NCBI GenBank assembly: GCA_014529385.2
Contig: CM043945.1
Coordinates: 3,134,312 to 3,198,311, forward strand
Direction: 5' to 3'
Length of the DNA: 64,000 nt
Source: Adiantum capillus-veneris
Lineage: Eukaryota; Streptophyta; Polypodiopsida; Polypodiales; Pteridaceae
In this document: positions 41,710 through 52,966 of the stretch, in pieces
Position numbering within the stretch: the first letter of the stretch is position 1
Layout of the letters: each line of letters begins with the position of its first letter
The notes under the pieces: generated by a model
Databases searched by the model: none
The model's input: only the letters and a program-made list of their open reading frames with translations
What the model was told of the DNA's origin: nothing
Program-made: the position numbers and the translations under genes

Positions 41710-42561
41710 TCACAAGAAAGGGACTCCTTTCTGTATCAAGATATGCAAAGGGGAAGCAACCTTTGCAAACTTTCGTACGAACTGCCTGTAGTACGAACAC
41801 AGTCCCAAGAAGCTTCCAACTTCATGGACATTCTTCAAATCAGGCCAATCACGTATAGTCTCTATCTTGGCCGAATCCACTTGCACTCCTCCTGCCGAGA
41901 CAAAGTGTCCCAAAAAGTGTATCTCTAGTAGGAAAAATTCACTTTTCTTTGCATTAATCACTAGCTTGTGATCTCGTAATGCCTGAAAGACCTGAAGCAG
42001 ATGATCTCTGTGTTCTGCCTCATTCTTGGAGAAAACAATGATGTCGTCAAAGAAAGTGCCAACAAATAGCCTGTACTCTCGAAAAATCCTGTCCATCATC
42101 CGGTTAAATGTCGCAGGAGCATTGGTTAAGCCAAAAGGCATCACCAAAAACTCAAATAACCCAAAAGTCATCCGAAAAGCTGTCTTGTAGACGTCTTCCG
42201 GCGCGATTTGGATCTGATGATATCCACTCTTCAGATCAATCCTGCTAAAGCATGAGGATTCATGTAACCTGTCGAGTATATCATCGATCCTAGGAATCGG
42301 AAATCTGTTCTTGATGGTGATTTTGTTGAGAGCTCTATAATCGATGCATATTCTCCAAGATCCGTTTTTCTTCAAAACCAACAACACTGGAGAGCAATAC
42401 GGTGAAGTACTAGGCTGGACAAGACCCTTTTCCAAGAGGTCTTTCACTTGGTTCATAATCTCTTCATTCTGTGCTCGGCTCACACTGTAGGGTGGCCGAT
42501 TCGGTGACGTGCTTCCAAGTATCAGGTCAATGGTCTGATCTTCAGTCCCTCTAAAAAGCAA
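41710..42561 (-). CDS. B1 reverse transcriptase domain
   Basis: 283 open codons: PPYSVSRAQNEEIMNQVKDL, CIDYRALNKITIKNRFPIPR, RIDLKSGYHQIQI, catalytic GTFFDDIIVFS and LGLCSYYRQFVRKFA. Like G and B2 it has F-F-D-D rather than Y-x-D-D. This is an open remnant of the polyprotein, shifted out of frame from its neighbours. Confidence 0.85.
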   Translation of the reverse strand: MLFRGTEDQTIDLILGSTSPNRPPYSVSRAQNEEIMNQVKDLLEKGLVQPSTSPYCSPVLLVLKKNGSWRICIDYRALNKITIKNRFPIPRIDDILDRLHESSCFSRIDLKSGYHQIQIAPEDVYKTAFRMTFGLFEFLVMPFGLTNAPATFNRMMDRIFREYRLFVGTFFDDIIVFSKNEAEHRDHLLQVFQALRDHKLVINAKKSEFFLLEIHFLGHFVSAGGVQVDSAKIETIRDWPDLKNVHEVGSFLGLCSYYRQFVRKFAKVASPLHILIQKGVPFL

Positions 42562-42699
42562 TCGGCATGACTGTGGAGAAAAATCTTGGCGTTCTTTTGT
42601 TCAGGTCAAAACATATTCAACCTTTTTCCATCGTTCATTTCTCTACCAAAAGAATGAGTAAAGAAACTGAAGTTCATCAAGTACAATCTCTAAGTCCTT

Positions 42700-42963
42700 C
42701 ATTCATCAAAGTCGCTTTCTCGGTCCGGTAGTCAACCACGGCGTAGTTCTGGTGGTACCAAGGGATTCCGAGTAGAACGTCACTTGCATGCTCTGAACAC
42801 CCCTATCATTGCAAACGAAGTTTGCCAATGCTTGGTGTAATGGCAACATCCCATCCGGGTGCCATTCGAACAGTCTGTCGGGCGTAATTCCAAATCGAGC
42901 CGCCAATTCCAAGTGAAAAGAAGTTGGCCTTGGCTCATTCAAAAGAGCTTCCTGATCCTTCAC
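42700..42963 (-). pseudogene. B1 protease remnant
   Basis: LAARFGITPDRL and flanking residues match the protease region of the B elements (compare B3 at 56220-56440). The catalytic Asp segment is lost. Confidence 0.55.
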
Positions 42964-43130
42964 TTTGCCCCAAAAGTGGCAAAGTTTGTACTTTCATTCA
43001 TTTAATTCGGTTCAGGTCCCACGCCATGTGGTACCAGTTCTGCTTTTTATCTGCCTTTTCTACCACGTTCCTCAGCTGCTCTCGAACTCTCAGGCCTGTC
43101 GTCGTTCTTATCATTCTGTTCTTTCGGTGC

Positions 43131-43999
43131 CTATTTAGGGCACTTCGCGGAGATATGTCCATCTTCCCCGCATCCAAAGCACTTCCCCTCTCTGATGAAG
43201 CGAGCTCTCTCCTCAAGAGTAAGCTTGGGTCGTGCATCCTTTTTCTCTGGTTTGCTCTTTTTCTTTCTACTTTCATTCCGAGAAGTCTGTTCGGCTCGTA
43301 ATGTCATGGCCTCATCTGTGGGATAGGTCAGACTGCCAGAGTGAATGGCAAAGCCCCACTTCGCATGACTCATCAACTCCTGAATAGAAGCTGACTTCTG
43401 TTCCAAGCAGTGATCTTGAATCTCTGTAGGTAGACCCAAGGTAAACCGCTCAATCTGTTCTCTGAACGAGATCTTCTTGAATGAAGAGGCGGGTAGAAAA
43501 GAGCTCCAGAATCTTTCACAATAAGCATTGATCGTATCTTTCTTGGTCATCCGAAGATGGTTCCAAGCAGCTCGTATATCTCGTTCATGTTCTTGCGTCA
43601 ACCAAGAAGAAATAAAAAGCTTCTTAAATTTCAGCCATTTAACTGGCGCAATCTTGTTTAAGAGAAGAGTAGACCACCAAGCGCGAGCATTCCCCTTAAA
43701 GCAAGAGGCAGCTCTCTGAATCTTGGAGTGCTCTGAGTAGCGTCCTCTCGCGAAAGCGATGTCAAACTGTTGAATAAAAGACAAAGCCTTCGAAGCATCT
43801 GAGTATCCTGAGAAAGTGTCAAATTTAATTGACTGTCCACCTTCCTTAAACTCTCGGACTTTCTTGCTTTTATCTTCCAGAAAGTCATACTGGTTGGCTT
43901 TATAAAAATTCTTCTTGTTCGCATAAAAGTTTCCGTCATCAGAATTTGGGCTGTCTGTAGATGAGTCCTCAGTAGAACTGTCAATCTCTGTGTTTTCAA
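43131..43999 (-). pseudogene. B1 gag, capsid to zinc knuckle
   Basis: Capsid segments FIQQFDIAFARGRYSEHSKIQRAA, ARAWWSTLLLNK, WLTQEHERDIRAAWNHL and EQIERFTLGLPTEIQDHCL, then knuckle CFGCGEDGHISAKC. A frameshift at about 43780 joins the upstream part (43658-43999) in another frame. The N-terminal acidic half is missing. Confidence 0.8.
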
Positions 44000-44277
44000 G
44001 GCCAGAATTGGTAGCCCAAATTTATGAGAAAGAGCTATTGGCAGTGATCCATGCTCTTACACAGTGGCGACATTATCTACTCGGAGCCGATTTCATAGTT
44101 TTCATTGATCATTAGAGTCTGTGCTACTTCTTGTCACAGAAGCAGCTTTCGGAAAAGCAGATGCGGTGGGCTAACATCTTGTCACAGTTCCACTTCCAGA
44201 TTGTCCATGTGCAGGGACATAAATATTTAGTGGCAGATGCATTGTCTCGGAAGCCGCTCCTCTTGGCTATTTCCGCA
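44000..44277 (+). pseudogene. Copy B0: RNase H fragment left of the B2 insertion
   Basis: EKELLAVIHALTQWRHYLLGAD, then one TAG, then SQKQLSEKQMRWANILSQ and ADALSRKPLLLAISA, up to CCGCA where B2 begins. It continues at 52967 after B2 (IHHRSFEDMVDHYTT), proving B2 inserted here. Confidence 0.85.
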
Positions 44278-44575
44278 TGTCACAAAGTGATGACGTGGCT
44301 GCCAGAAACCCTAATTCTGCTGAAATCTTAACCCTAAAATCAAAAACCCTAATTCTGTTGAAACCCTAACCCTAAAATCAGGAACCCTAATTCTGCTGAA
44401 ACCCTAACCCTAAAATGAAAAACCCTAATTTTGCTGAAACCCTAACCCTAACCCTGATTTTGCTGACGTGACAGTGGACACGTGGCAGCCGTACGGACCT
44501 CCGGAATTTGTGGCGGGAATCGTGGAAGCAAAAGCAGCGGCATAAATGCTTTTTGGTTTGCTTTTCCTACGCAAT

Positions 44576-44609
<34 letters not shown>

Positions 44610-45042
44610 ACCTCTTTGCTTTATTTGACTAAGCAAGAGAGAGAAAGAGAGAAAAGCCTCTCTGCTTTATTTTAGCAAGAGAGAGAGAGAGAAAGAGAAA
44701 CTGCTTTATTTTTTGCAAAGCTTTTGAGCTTTTGATTTTCAGCTTTTGGGGCTCTGCTTTTGGCAACCCTTGTAACTTTAAATAAGTGAGCAGGCCTCTC
44801 ACAACTCAGAGCATCTGGACGCAGAGTCTGAGTGTGAGCGCCTGCCAGCACTCTTGTACTTTGAACTCATATTAATACAAAAAGAAATACCGAAAGGGGC
44901 GCCAATCTTTGGGGCCAATATCTCTAGGCACGGAACTCCGTTGGGCCAGTGTTGAATCAATTGTGAACTGTGAATTGTTTTGAAGTGGTTATTTGGTCCC
45001 GTCGTGGTAGATTCTTGACTTGGAGTGTTCAAGTCCATTACA
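44278..45042 (+). repeat. 5' LTR of B2 with expanded AACCCTA repeats
   Basis: TGTCACAAAGTGATGACG start, CATTACA end. From 44310 to 44455 several units of about 44 bases carry AAACCCTAACCCTAAAAT, so it is about 140 bases longer than the 3' LTR. Contains (GA)n at 44576-44606 and the TATA-like TTTAAATAAG near 44777. Confidence 0.92.
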
Positions 45043-45117
45043 GTGGTATCAGAGCATGGTCAATTTCTCTTCTACGGGAAATCAGATCCCAATTTTTTTT
45101 TCCCGCGGCACCTATGG

Positions 45118-45784
45118 TTTCAGGCAAAGATCATTTGACTCCCTCTGCATCCGGAGATGCGGGAAGGGATCACAACAAAGATTCAGGTAAGGAGTATGGC
45201 CCGCCTCTGCCGGCTCAGGTGGAGCGTCGAGAGATGGAGCGTCGTCAGTTGATCGGCGATGCAACAAAGATGATGCTCAATTTTGCGAAGGATCCAAGGT
45301 TTGCAAAATATATGAACGAGACTTCTTTCCAGGAGGTGCACTTGCAGTGGCAGAAAACCACAGAACCACCTCGAAAACCCGCTCTTAAGAAAACTTCTGC
45401 TCACAAGAAATATATAGAGAAGGAATTAGAAGAGGTGGTTGATGCACGAATTGCTCAGCGTTTTGACATGCAGAACAAAGCTAAAAAGCACGACAAAAAG
45501 CAGAAGAAAGGCACAGACTTTCCAAGCTATTTGGGTCGTCAGTCGACATTTGAAAAGGCAAAGAAACAGAAGAAGCGTGTTCGATTTGAAGGAGTATCCA
45601 GTTCTTCTTCTTCTTCTTCTGACAGTTCTTCTAGCTCATCTGACTTGAGCGAAGAAGACCGAAAAGGTAAAAAGCGAAGCAAGAAGCAACGCTTCGGGAA
45701 GGGCAAGAAAAAGACAAAGAGGTCTAAATTTCGCCAGTGAGTGACAGTTCTACAGAGGACTCGTCTACATACAGTTCAGACTCT
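45118..45784 (+). pseudogene. B2 gag N-terminal part
   Basis: ATG at 45118: MVSGKDHLTPSASGDAGRDH, a helical region (ERREMERRQLIGDATKMMLNFAKDPRFAKYMNE) and a Lys/Ser-rich tail (about ten Ser, then KGKKRSKKQRFGKGKKKTKRSK), to a TGA at 45738. The normal frame (DSSTEDSST) continues one base out of register to the solo-LTR insertion at 45790. The basic tail may bind nucleic acid or act in nuclear import (inference). Confidence 0.65.
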
Positions 45785-45789
45785 GACGA

Positions 45790-47777
45790 TGTCACAAACG
45801 GGAGCGCATAACAATATAAAATACATTCGGATTAATAGGATTTATCACTTATTACTGAAGCCAAAGGATATAGAGAGAAATAGATAGAGAGAGATAGAGA
45901 GTGAGAAGATCGACACAGTACTGGGGGCCAGAAGATGGGCTGGTCCCTCCCCGTAATAGTATCTTTATTACTGAGGAGGAGTCTATACAAGCACTTCAAC
46001 CGAACGTATTACCACGTTCGTTCTAGAATAAGACTTGATGGTTCCCGGAAGCCTCGGCTTCCTATTCCTAGGGCAAAACCCTATTCCAAGGAACTTCCAT
46101 TCCTTATTCCAAATCCTTGAGAACCAAGGTTCTCGCCTCTGGATCTCACCTTCCAGACTCAGGGCATGACATCCCTGCAACTCTCTTTTCCAACTCTGTT
46201 TCCAAAGTTCTCTTCCCGCAGAACAACTCTGCTTTCCTGGACACGAAGTCCTTACTTGGGAATCCCAACTTCCGGATCACAACTTGAGAGACTACCTCTC
46301 TCCGATCCGTGGATCTACTTCCCAAACTCGGGTACGAAACCCTTGGGCTGATCTGGCTCTAGTTCCTCAGAGCGCTTTTCTCCTGCAGAGGCTCATTCCT
46401 TCCTCTTCTCCTACTCCCTCACTAAGAGGAAGTACACCTGCAAACAAATACTCAGAGTTCATAACATGAAAATCGTTACCTTCAAAGTCTCACGCTCGAA
46501 ACGCAACTCGGTTCTCGAAAAGCAATTCCCCGGAAGAGATCTCTACATAGAAAATCCTCTCTTCCAATCCCACACACGAAAGAGGTGTTCTTGGGTTCCT
46601 TCTCGTAAATCAGTCCCGTCTACGACGTTTATGGGCTGAAAACAGAGAAAAACAGCAGCTTGTTGCGATGGAAACAGGCTCCGTAGGCACTTCTTTGCGA
46701 GGGAACTCGCGCACTGGGTCTTGGCAACATCTGGTACACTTGGGGCAGCCATGGGCATCATTGGCAACGTCTTCTTTGCGGGTGAACTCTGCAGCAACAT
46801 CTCCTTCTTGCAAAAACTGATCCTCTCCTCTGAGTGAGTACTTGTGATGCTTTTCTAGCTCCTTGCCATGGCACGGATAGCAGAGCATTGGCTGCTCGCG
46901 TAGAGATTGCGGCCGTTTTTTTTGTTTGTTTGTTTTTTTTGGTGGCGCTGTTCCGCCAGAAAAAGAGAGAGAGAAAACACTGGCTGATCTGTTGCCTTAT
47001 TTATCAGATGGCTGCCCACTTATTAAGTGGGCGGCCGGTCACCTTTAAAAATGGTCTGAATGTGTCCAAAAACTCAATAAAACCTTATAAGTTAAAAACA
47101 ATGCTTTTGCATCACTTGCCAGGTGTCCCGGGATGCAATCACATGCATAGTTGCAATGCAGACATAGACTTCCTCGCGGGAAAGCATCTGCTTTTCCGAA
47201 AAGCAATTCCGCTTTCTCAAAAAGCATCCGTTTTTCCTCAAAGTTTCCTCCGAACCCATCTTCATTCAAGTGCTTGCTTTTCCTTTTGCACAATTCTAAC
47301 ACAGTTCGGAATTTCCTCCTGACTATGGGTATCCCCTTTCCGACGCACCCGTCACCCACCTTGTGACGCATAAGGAATACCCATGACCTAGTCCTTCCTA
47401 CCGAACTTACGGTACAATCTCCTTCGCGTTGCTCTATGTCACCCATCCTACGATGCATCAGAGATGTCCCTTCCCGGATGGTCGGATACTTCTTCAGGAT
47501 GCTCCCTGTCACCCATCCGAGTGACGCATCAGAAGTACCCGTTCCTGGCGGCCTTACAGATATTCCCGTTGACAATGCTCCCGTCATTACTCTAGATGAC
47601 GCACTAGGAATACTCTGTACTCGGATGTCTCCAATGAGAAAACCCTCTCACTTAAAATTCCAATAATTCATTTAGAATAATTTTTCCTGGTGTTCCAAGC
47701 GAGAAAACCCTCTCACTTATAAATCCAATAATTCATTTAGAATTATTTTTTAGTCAAATAAAGCCAATTTAGCAACA
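45790..47777 (+). mobile_element. Solo LTR (family S, 1988 bp) inserted in B2 gag
   Basis: Starts TGTCACAAACGGGAG, ends TTTAGCAACA, and is flanked by GACGA (45785-45789) and AACGA (47778-47782). Removing it restores B2 gag colinear with B1 (TCTGACGACAACAACTTTTATG). No gag/pol inside. Near its end two 65-base units (GAGAAAACCCTCTCACTT...) repeat in tandem. A complete small non-coding element is the alternative, but no internal LTR pair was seen. Confidence 0.7.
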
Positions 47778-47782
47778 AACGA

Positions 47783-48600
47783 CAACAACTTTTATGCAAA
47801 GAAGAAGAATTTTTACAAAGCAAACCAGTATGACTTTCTAGAAGACAAAATCAAGAAAGTCCGAGAGTTTAAGGAAGGTGGACAATCAATTAAATTTGAC
47901 ACTTTTTCGGGATATAGAGATGCTTCAAAGGCTTTGCCTTTTGTACAGCAGTTTGACATTGCTTTCGCGGGAGGACGTTACTCAGAGCACTCTAAGACTC
48001 GGAGAGCTGCTTCTTACTCTTAAGGGGAATGCTCGAACTTGGTGGTCCACGCTTCTATTAAGCAAGACTGAGCGAGTTAAATGGCTGAAATTCAAGAGGG
48101 TTTTATTTCTTCTTGGCTAACTCGAGAGTATGAACGTGATATACGAGCTGCTTGGAACCATCTTCGGATGACTAAGAAGGATACAGTGGACGCTTATTGC
48201 GAGAGATTCTCGAGCTCTTTTCTACCCGCCTCTTCATTTAAGAAGATCTCGTTTACGGAACAGATTGAGCGGTTTACCTTGGGTCTACCTACAGAGATCC
48301 GAGATCACTGCTTGGAACAGAAGTCAGCTTCCATTTAGGAGTTGATGATTCATGTGAAACGGGGTTTTTCCATTCACTCTGGCAGTTTGACCTACCCCAC
48401 CGATGAGATCATGACACAGAGCTGAACAGACTTCGACAAATGAAAGTAGAAAGAGAAATAGCAACCCAGAAAAGAAGGATGCACGACCCAAGCTTACTCC
48501 TTTGGAGAGAGCTCGCTACATAAAGGAGGGGAAGTGCTTTGAATGCGGGGAAATTGGGCATATCTCCGCGAAGTGCCCTAACAAGGCACCATATGAACAA
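47783..48600 (+). pseudogene. B2 gag, capsid and zinc knuckle
   Basis: Continues gag: YKANQYDFLEDKIKKVREF, FVQQFDIAFAGGRYSEHSK, a frameshift, then WLTREYERDIRAAWNHLRMTKKD, EQIERFTLGLPTEIRDHCLEQKSASI, a TAG for CAG at 48337, and the knuckle CFECGEIGHISAKC (about 48538-48580). Confidence 0.75.
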
Positions 48601-48639
48601 GATGAAGAAAGGCCAGAAAGTTCTAAAGCAGCTGAGAGA

Positions 48640-49060
48640 CGTGGCAGAAAAGGCAGAACTGGTACCACATTGCGTGGGGCCTGAACTGAATCAAATGAAT
48701 GAAAGTACAAACTTTGCCGCTTTTAGGACAAAGTGAAAGATCAGGGAGCTCTTTTGAAGGAGCCAAGGCAAACTTCTTTTCACTTGGAATTGGCGGCTCG
48801 ATTTGGAATTACGCCCGATAGGCTGAGGCCACAGGCGGAGGTAGTTCGAGTGGCACTTGGACGGGATGTTGCCATTACACTGAGCATTGGCAAACTTTGC
48901 TTGCAATGACAGGGGTGTTTAGGGCACGAGGAGTTTTACGTATTTGCCTTGGAAGGTTGTGACGTTCTACTCGAAATCCCTTGGTACCATAACAACAACG
49001 CCGTAGTTGACTACTGGGCCGAGAAAGCGACTTTGACAAATGAAGGGCTCAGAGATTGTA
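48640..49060 (+). pseudogene. B2 protease remnant
   Basis: VPHCVGPELNQMNE and LAARFGITPDRLRPQ flank a deleted catalytic Asp-x-Gly segment. Frameshifted. Confidence 0.55.
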
Positions 49061-49285
49061 CTTGATTAACTTGAGTTTCTTTACTCATTTTTTTGGGAGA
49101 GAACTGAACGATGGATTAAGGTTGAATATGTTTTGACCTGAACAAAAGAACGCCAAGATTTTCTCCACACTCATGCGGATTGCTTTTCAGAGGGCCTGCC
49201 AGGCGAGTTACCATCCGCTCGTCCTGAATATCATTCCATTGATCTGATACCTGAAAGCACACCACCGAATTGGCCACCTTACCGT

Positions 49286-50032
49286 GTGAGCCGAGCACAG
49301 AACGAAGAGATTATGAACCAAGTGAAAGACCTCTTGGAAAAAGGTCTTGTCCTGCCTAGTACTTCACAATATTGCTCTCTAGTGTTGTTGGTTTTGAAGA
49401 AAGACGGATCTTGGAGAATGTGCATCGATTATAGAGCTCTCAACAAAATCACCGTCAAGAACAGATTTCCGATTCCTAGGATCGATGATATACTCGACAG
49501 ATTACAGGGATCCTCGTGCTTTAGCAAGATTGATCTGAAGAGTGGATATCATCAGATCCGAATCGTGCTGGGAGACGTCTACAAGACAGCCTTTCGGACG
49601 ACTTTTGGGTTATTTGAGTTTTTGGTGATGCCTTTTGGCTTAACCAATGCTCCTACGACATTCAACCGGATGATGGATAGGATTTTTCGAGAGTACAGGC
49701 TATTTGTTGGCACTTTCTTTGATGATATCATTGTTTTCTCCAAGAATGAGGCAGAACATAGAGATCATCTGCTTCAAGTCTTTCAAACATTACAAGATCC
49801 CAAGTTAGTGATTAATGCAAAGAAAAGTGAATTTTTCCTACTAGAGATACACTTTTTGGGACACATTGTGTCGGTAGCAGGAGTGCAAATGGATCCGGCC
49901 AAGATAGAGACTATCCGTGATTGGCCAGATTTGAAGAATGTCCATGAAGCTAGAAGCTTCTTGGATTGTGTTCGTACTACAGGCGGTTCATTCGATAGTT
50001 TGCAGAGGTTGCTTCCCCTTTGCATATCTTGA
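49286..50032 (+). pseudogene. B2 reverse transcriptase
   Basis: SRAQNEEIMNQVKDL, CIDYRALNKITVKNRFPIPR, KIDLKSGYHQIRI, GTFFDDIIVFS (catalytic F-F-D-D) and LGHIVSVAGVQMDPAKIE. A frameshift at about 49970 disrupts the thumb. Confidence 0.85.
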
Positions 50033-50510
50033 TACAGAAAGGAGTCCCTTTCTCGTGGGGACACACAGAGGTGACTGCCTTTCAGACATTGAAAGAGAAA
50101 TCGACTACGGAACCAGTTTTGACTTTGCCGGACTTGGAGAAGTCATTTGAAGTATATTGTGATACTTGTGGTCGTAGTCTAGATGCGGTCTTAATGCAAG
50201 AAGGCCAATGTCATTGCCTATGAGAGCTGATTGTTTTCAAGGCCGGAATTGACTGTATAGATATGTGAGAAAGAGCTTTTGGCGGCTATCCATGCTTTTT
50301 TTTCAGTGGCGACATTACCTACTCGGAGCCGATTTTACGGTTTTCACAGATGGTGGGAGTTTACGCTACTTCTTGTCACGGAAGCAGCTATCGGAAAAAG
50401 CAGATGCGGTGGGCAAACATCTTGTCACGGTTTACTTCCGGATTGTCCATGTGTAGGGACAGAAGTAATTGGTGGCAGATACTTTACCCCAAAAGCCGTT
50501 GGTTCTGGCT
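50033..50510 (+). pseudogene. B2 RNase H
   Basis: TLPDLEKSFEVYCDTCGRSLDAVLMQEG, EKELLAAIHA, TDGGSLRYFLSRKQLSE. At least three frameshifts; the third acidic residue is kept (FTDGGS). Confidence 0.7.
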
Positions 50511-50518
50511 ATTTTCCG

Positions 50519-51200
50519 CTATACATCATAGGAACTTCGAGGATATGGTCGGTTAGTACGCCACAAAACAGATTGTGCAGATGTATTCAGTTGAATACAG
50601 AAGGGGAGATAGTAGCGGACTATTCCATTCGGAATGGCTACTTGATGAAGAAAACCATGTTGTGCGTTACACAACCGTTGAGGGAAAAGGTTATGACCGA
50701 ATGCCACTGTCCACCGTTTACGGGTCACCGTGGCATTGCTACCACCTTGAAAGGGGTAGAGAAATACTTCTTTTGGCCGGACTCAAGAAGGATGTGGACG
50801 AGATTGTGCGCAGTTGCTTGGTATGCCAGAAGGTCAAGTTTGACAGGCATAAAGCACAGGGATTGTTACAGCCTTTTACCCATAGCCACCCACCCCTCAG
50901 AAAGTATTGCAATGGATTTCATCTCCCGAGAACACAGCGTCGGCACGACTGTTTATTGCCCAGGTCTTCAGATTACATGGCATGCTTGAGACGATTGTCT
51001 CCGACAGGGACCACAGGTTCACGAGTTTGTTTCGGACGGCTATTTGGGAGAACATACGCACGTGGTTGCAGTTCTCGTCATCGTTCCACCCGCAGACTGA
51101 CGGGCAATCAGAGATTGCTAATTCAGTGAAACACGTTTGACTCTTTGATGGGGAAGATGCCATTTGAGATTTTTGAATTTGCTACGAAGGTTCTATCCTT
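50519..51200 (+). pseudogene. B2 integrase
   Basis: GYLMKK..., TQPLREKVMTECHCPPFTGHRG, LVCQKVKFDRHKAQG, MDFISREH, then directly VFRLHGMLETIVSDRDHRFTSLF and HPQTDGQSEIANS. The roughly 130 bases normally between the DLP and FRLHG motifs are missing, as in B1. Multiple frameshifts. Confidence 0.72.
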
Positions 51201-51379
51201 CCTTAGCGCGAAAGATAAGATTTTTCTTTGAAGCCGACCAGTTCACGAGGGATTTGGTCCAGAAGGCTTTGCACAGAAATTTCAGGAAAGACAGAAAAAG
51301 GCAGCAGATCGCCATTGTCACTATTTGAAATTGAAGGAGAATGATTGGGTGCTCTTACATTATGGGAAGGCATTACCAA

Positions 51380-51745
51380 AAAAGACAAAAAAGGGAAAAG
51401 AGCGGCTTCTTTGAAAGCTTAGCATGAGATAGTGTGACCTTTCCAGATTTTCCGAAAAGATGAATGATATCTCCTTTAGACTGAAGCTGCCAGAATACTT
51501 GGAGGATTCACAATGTTTTTCGTGTAAGTCTCTTGAAGCCTTGTGAAGGCGACGTGCCCGATGATGGGAAGCCAGAGGTGCAGCCCGAATTGGACGAAAA
51601 CGAGCAGATACTCGTTGCGAACTGACGGTTCTTGGTTAAATTCAAGACCTACTTTGCATTGGATGCGAAGCGAATGGAGGAGGAAGACCTAGCAGATATT
51701 CCTCGGAATGTGAAACTTTACCTCGAAACTTTTGGTTTAGCATAG
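51380..51745 (+). pseudogene. B2 integrase C-terminus and chromodomain
   Basis: Degenerate but colinear with B1 39903-40280: MNDISFRLKLPEY, VSLLKPCEGDVPDDG, EEEDLADIPRNVKLYLETF. Several stops. Confidence 0.6.
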
Positions 51746-52344
51746 TCTATTCCAAATGAAACCTAGAATTCAGCTTGGCCGGAGATCTGGTGCAGTGCAA
51801 TGCACAAGAGGGGAGTTACTCCGCTCCTTTGTCAACAGATGCCTCGATTTTGATACTAGAGTCACTGATGTCTCTTTGAGCTTTAGAGATACTGAGAGCT
51901 GACAGTATTCTGCTGGATGACTTTATGAAATGGAATTTCGGACTATGAAACTGATTTGTTCTTGACTTGGTTTTAAGTGCAGAAACTGATAGACGAAATG
52001 ACTGTAGCATTTTGGTCTGAATGATCTCGAATAGACATGGTTGCAATAGGGGTTAGTCAATCGGGCATCGATGACGTCTTGCTGGATCTAGATGCGATTG
52101 CTAGCTACATTGCCGATAAATCATGGTCTAAGATCCGAATGAATGTTGAATGTGATTTGTCATGTGATGTTCTGTGATGTCTAGTGATGTCCTATGATGT
52201 CGTGTGATGTGACTGTCGATTGGTATATGTGCTAGATGTGTGTTTCTAGTACGTAGGTACTAACAGTCAGTGTTTGCTAAGATGGTTTATGGCTGTTTTG
52301 CAGGCGTAATCGAGGGCGATTACAATGCTTTCAAGAGGGGGGTA
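51746..52344 (+). other. B2 3' UTR
   Basis: Non-coding; the TGATGT minisatellite at about 52148-52215 and conserved segments matching B1 in inverse orientation; ends in the polypurine tract. Confidence 0.7.
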
Positions 52345-52528
52345 TGTCACAAAGTGATGACGTGGCTGCCAGAAATGCTAATTGTGTTGAAACCCTAACC
52401 CTAACCCTGATTTTGCTGACGTGGCAGTGGACACGTGGCAACCGTACGAACCTCCGAAATTTGCGGCGAGAATCGCGGAAGCAAAAGCTGTGGCATAAAT
52501 GCTTTTTGGCTTGCTTTTCCTACGCAAT

Positions 52529-52585
<57 letters not shown>

Positions 52586-52966
52586 TCTCTGCTTTATTTT
52601 AGCAAGAGAGAGAGAGAAAGAGAAATTGCTTTATCTTTTGCAAATCTTTTGAGCTTTTGATTTTCAGCTTTTGGGGCTCTTCTTTTGGCAACCCTTGTAA
52701 CTTTAAATAAGTGAGCAGGCCTCTCACAACTCAGAGCATCTGGACGCAGAGTCTGAGTGTGAGCGCCTGCCCGTACTCTTGTACTTTGAACTCAGATTAA
52801 TACAAAAAGAAATACCGAAAGGGGCGCTAGTCTTTGGGGCCAATATCTGTAGCACAGAACTCCGCGGGGCCAGTGTTGAATCAATTGTGAACTGTGAACT
52901 GTTTTGAAGTGGTTATTTGGTGCTGTCGTGGTAGATTCTTGACTTGGAGTGTCCAAGTCCGTTACA
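52345..52966 (+). repeat. 3' LTR of B2
   Basis: TGTCACAAAGTGATGACG to CGTTACA. Only one AAACCCTAACCCTAACCCTG block; (GA)n expanded at 52531-52582. Confidence 0.92.

Larger units (their letters stand above)
38723..43998 (-). mobile_element. Element B1: decayed chromovirus, 5' end missing
   Basis: On the minus strand, gag, protease, RT, RNase H, integrase, chromodomain, polypurine tract and 3' LTR follow in Ty3/gypsy order with several frameshifts. The 5' LTR, PBS and first part of gag are absent: at about 43998 the sequence switches to plus-strand RNase H of copy B0. Closely related to B2. Confidence 0.9.
44278..52966 (+). mobile_element. Element B2: decayed chromovirus nested in B0, itself carrying a solo LTR
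   Basis: LTRs 44278-45042 and 52345-52966, initiator-Met PBS 45044-45055 (TGGTATCAGAGC), polypurine tract TCAAGAGGGGGGTA before 52345. Target duplications CCGCA and CTGCG flank it; uninterrupted B copies read CCGCG/CTGCG-like sequence here. Coding order gag-PR-RT-RNase H-IN-chromodomain, with many frameshifts. Confidence 0.92.

Noticed and set aside
44310-44455. Interstitial telomere or chromosome-fusion point
   Set aside because: The units are embedded in an LTR, separated by non-telomeric bases, and recur in other LTR copies.
45790-47777. ORFs such as 46834-47322 and 47045-47587 inside the solo LTR as genes
   Set aside because: No motif, overlapping on opposite strands, and within a block bounded by LTR ends and target duplication.
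52140-52215. Short regularly spaced repeats resembling a CRISPR array
   Set aside because: Period of 10-12 bases without spacers, in a retroelement 3' UTR of a plant.
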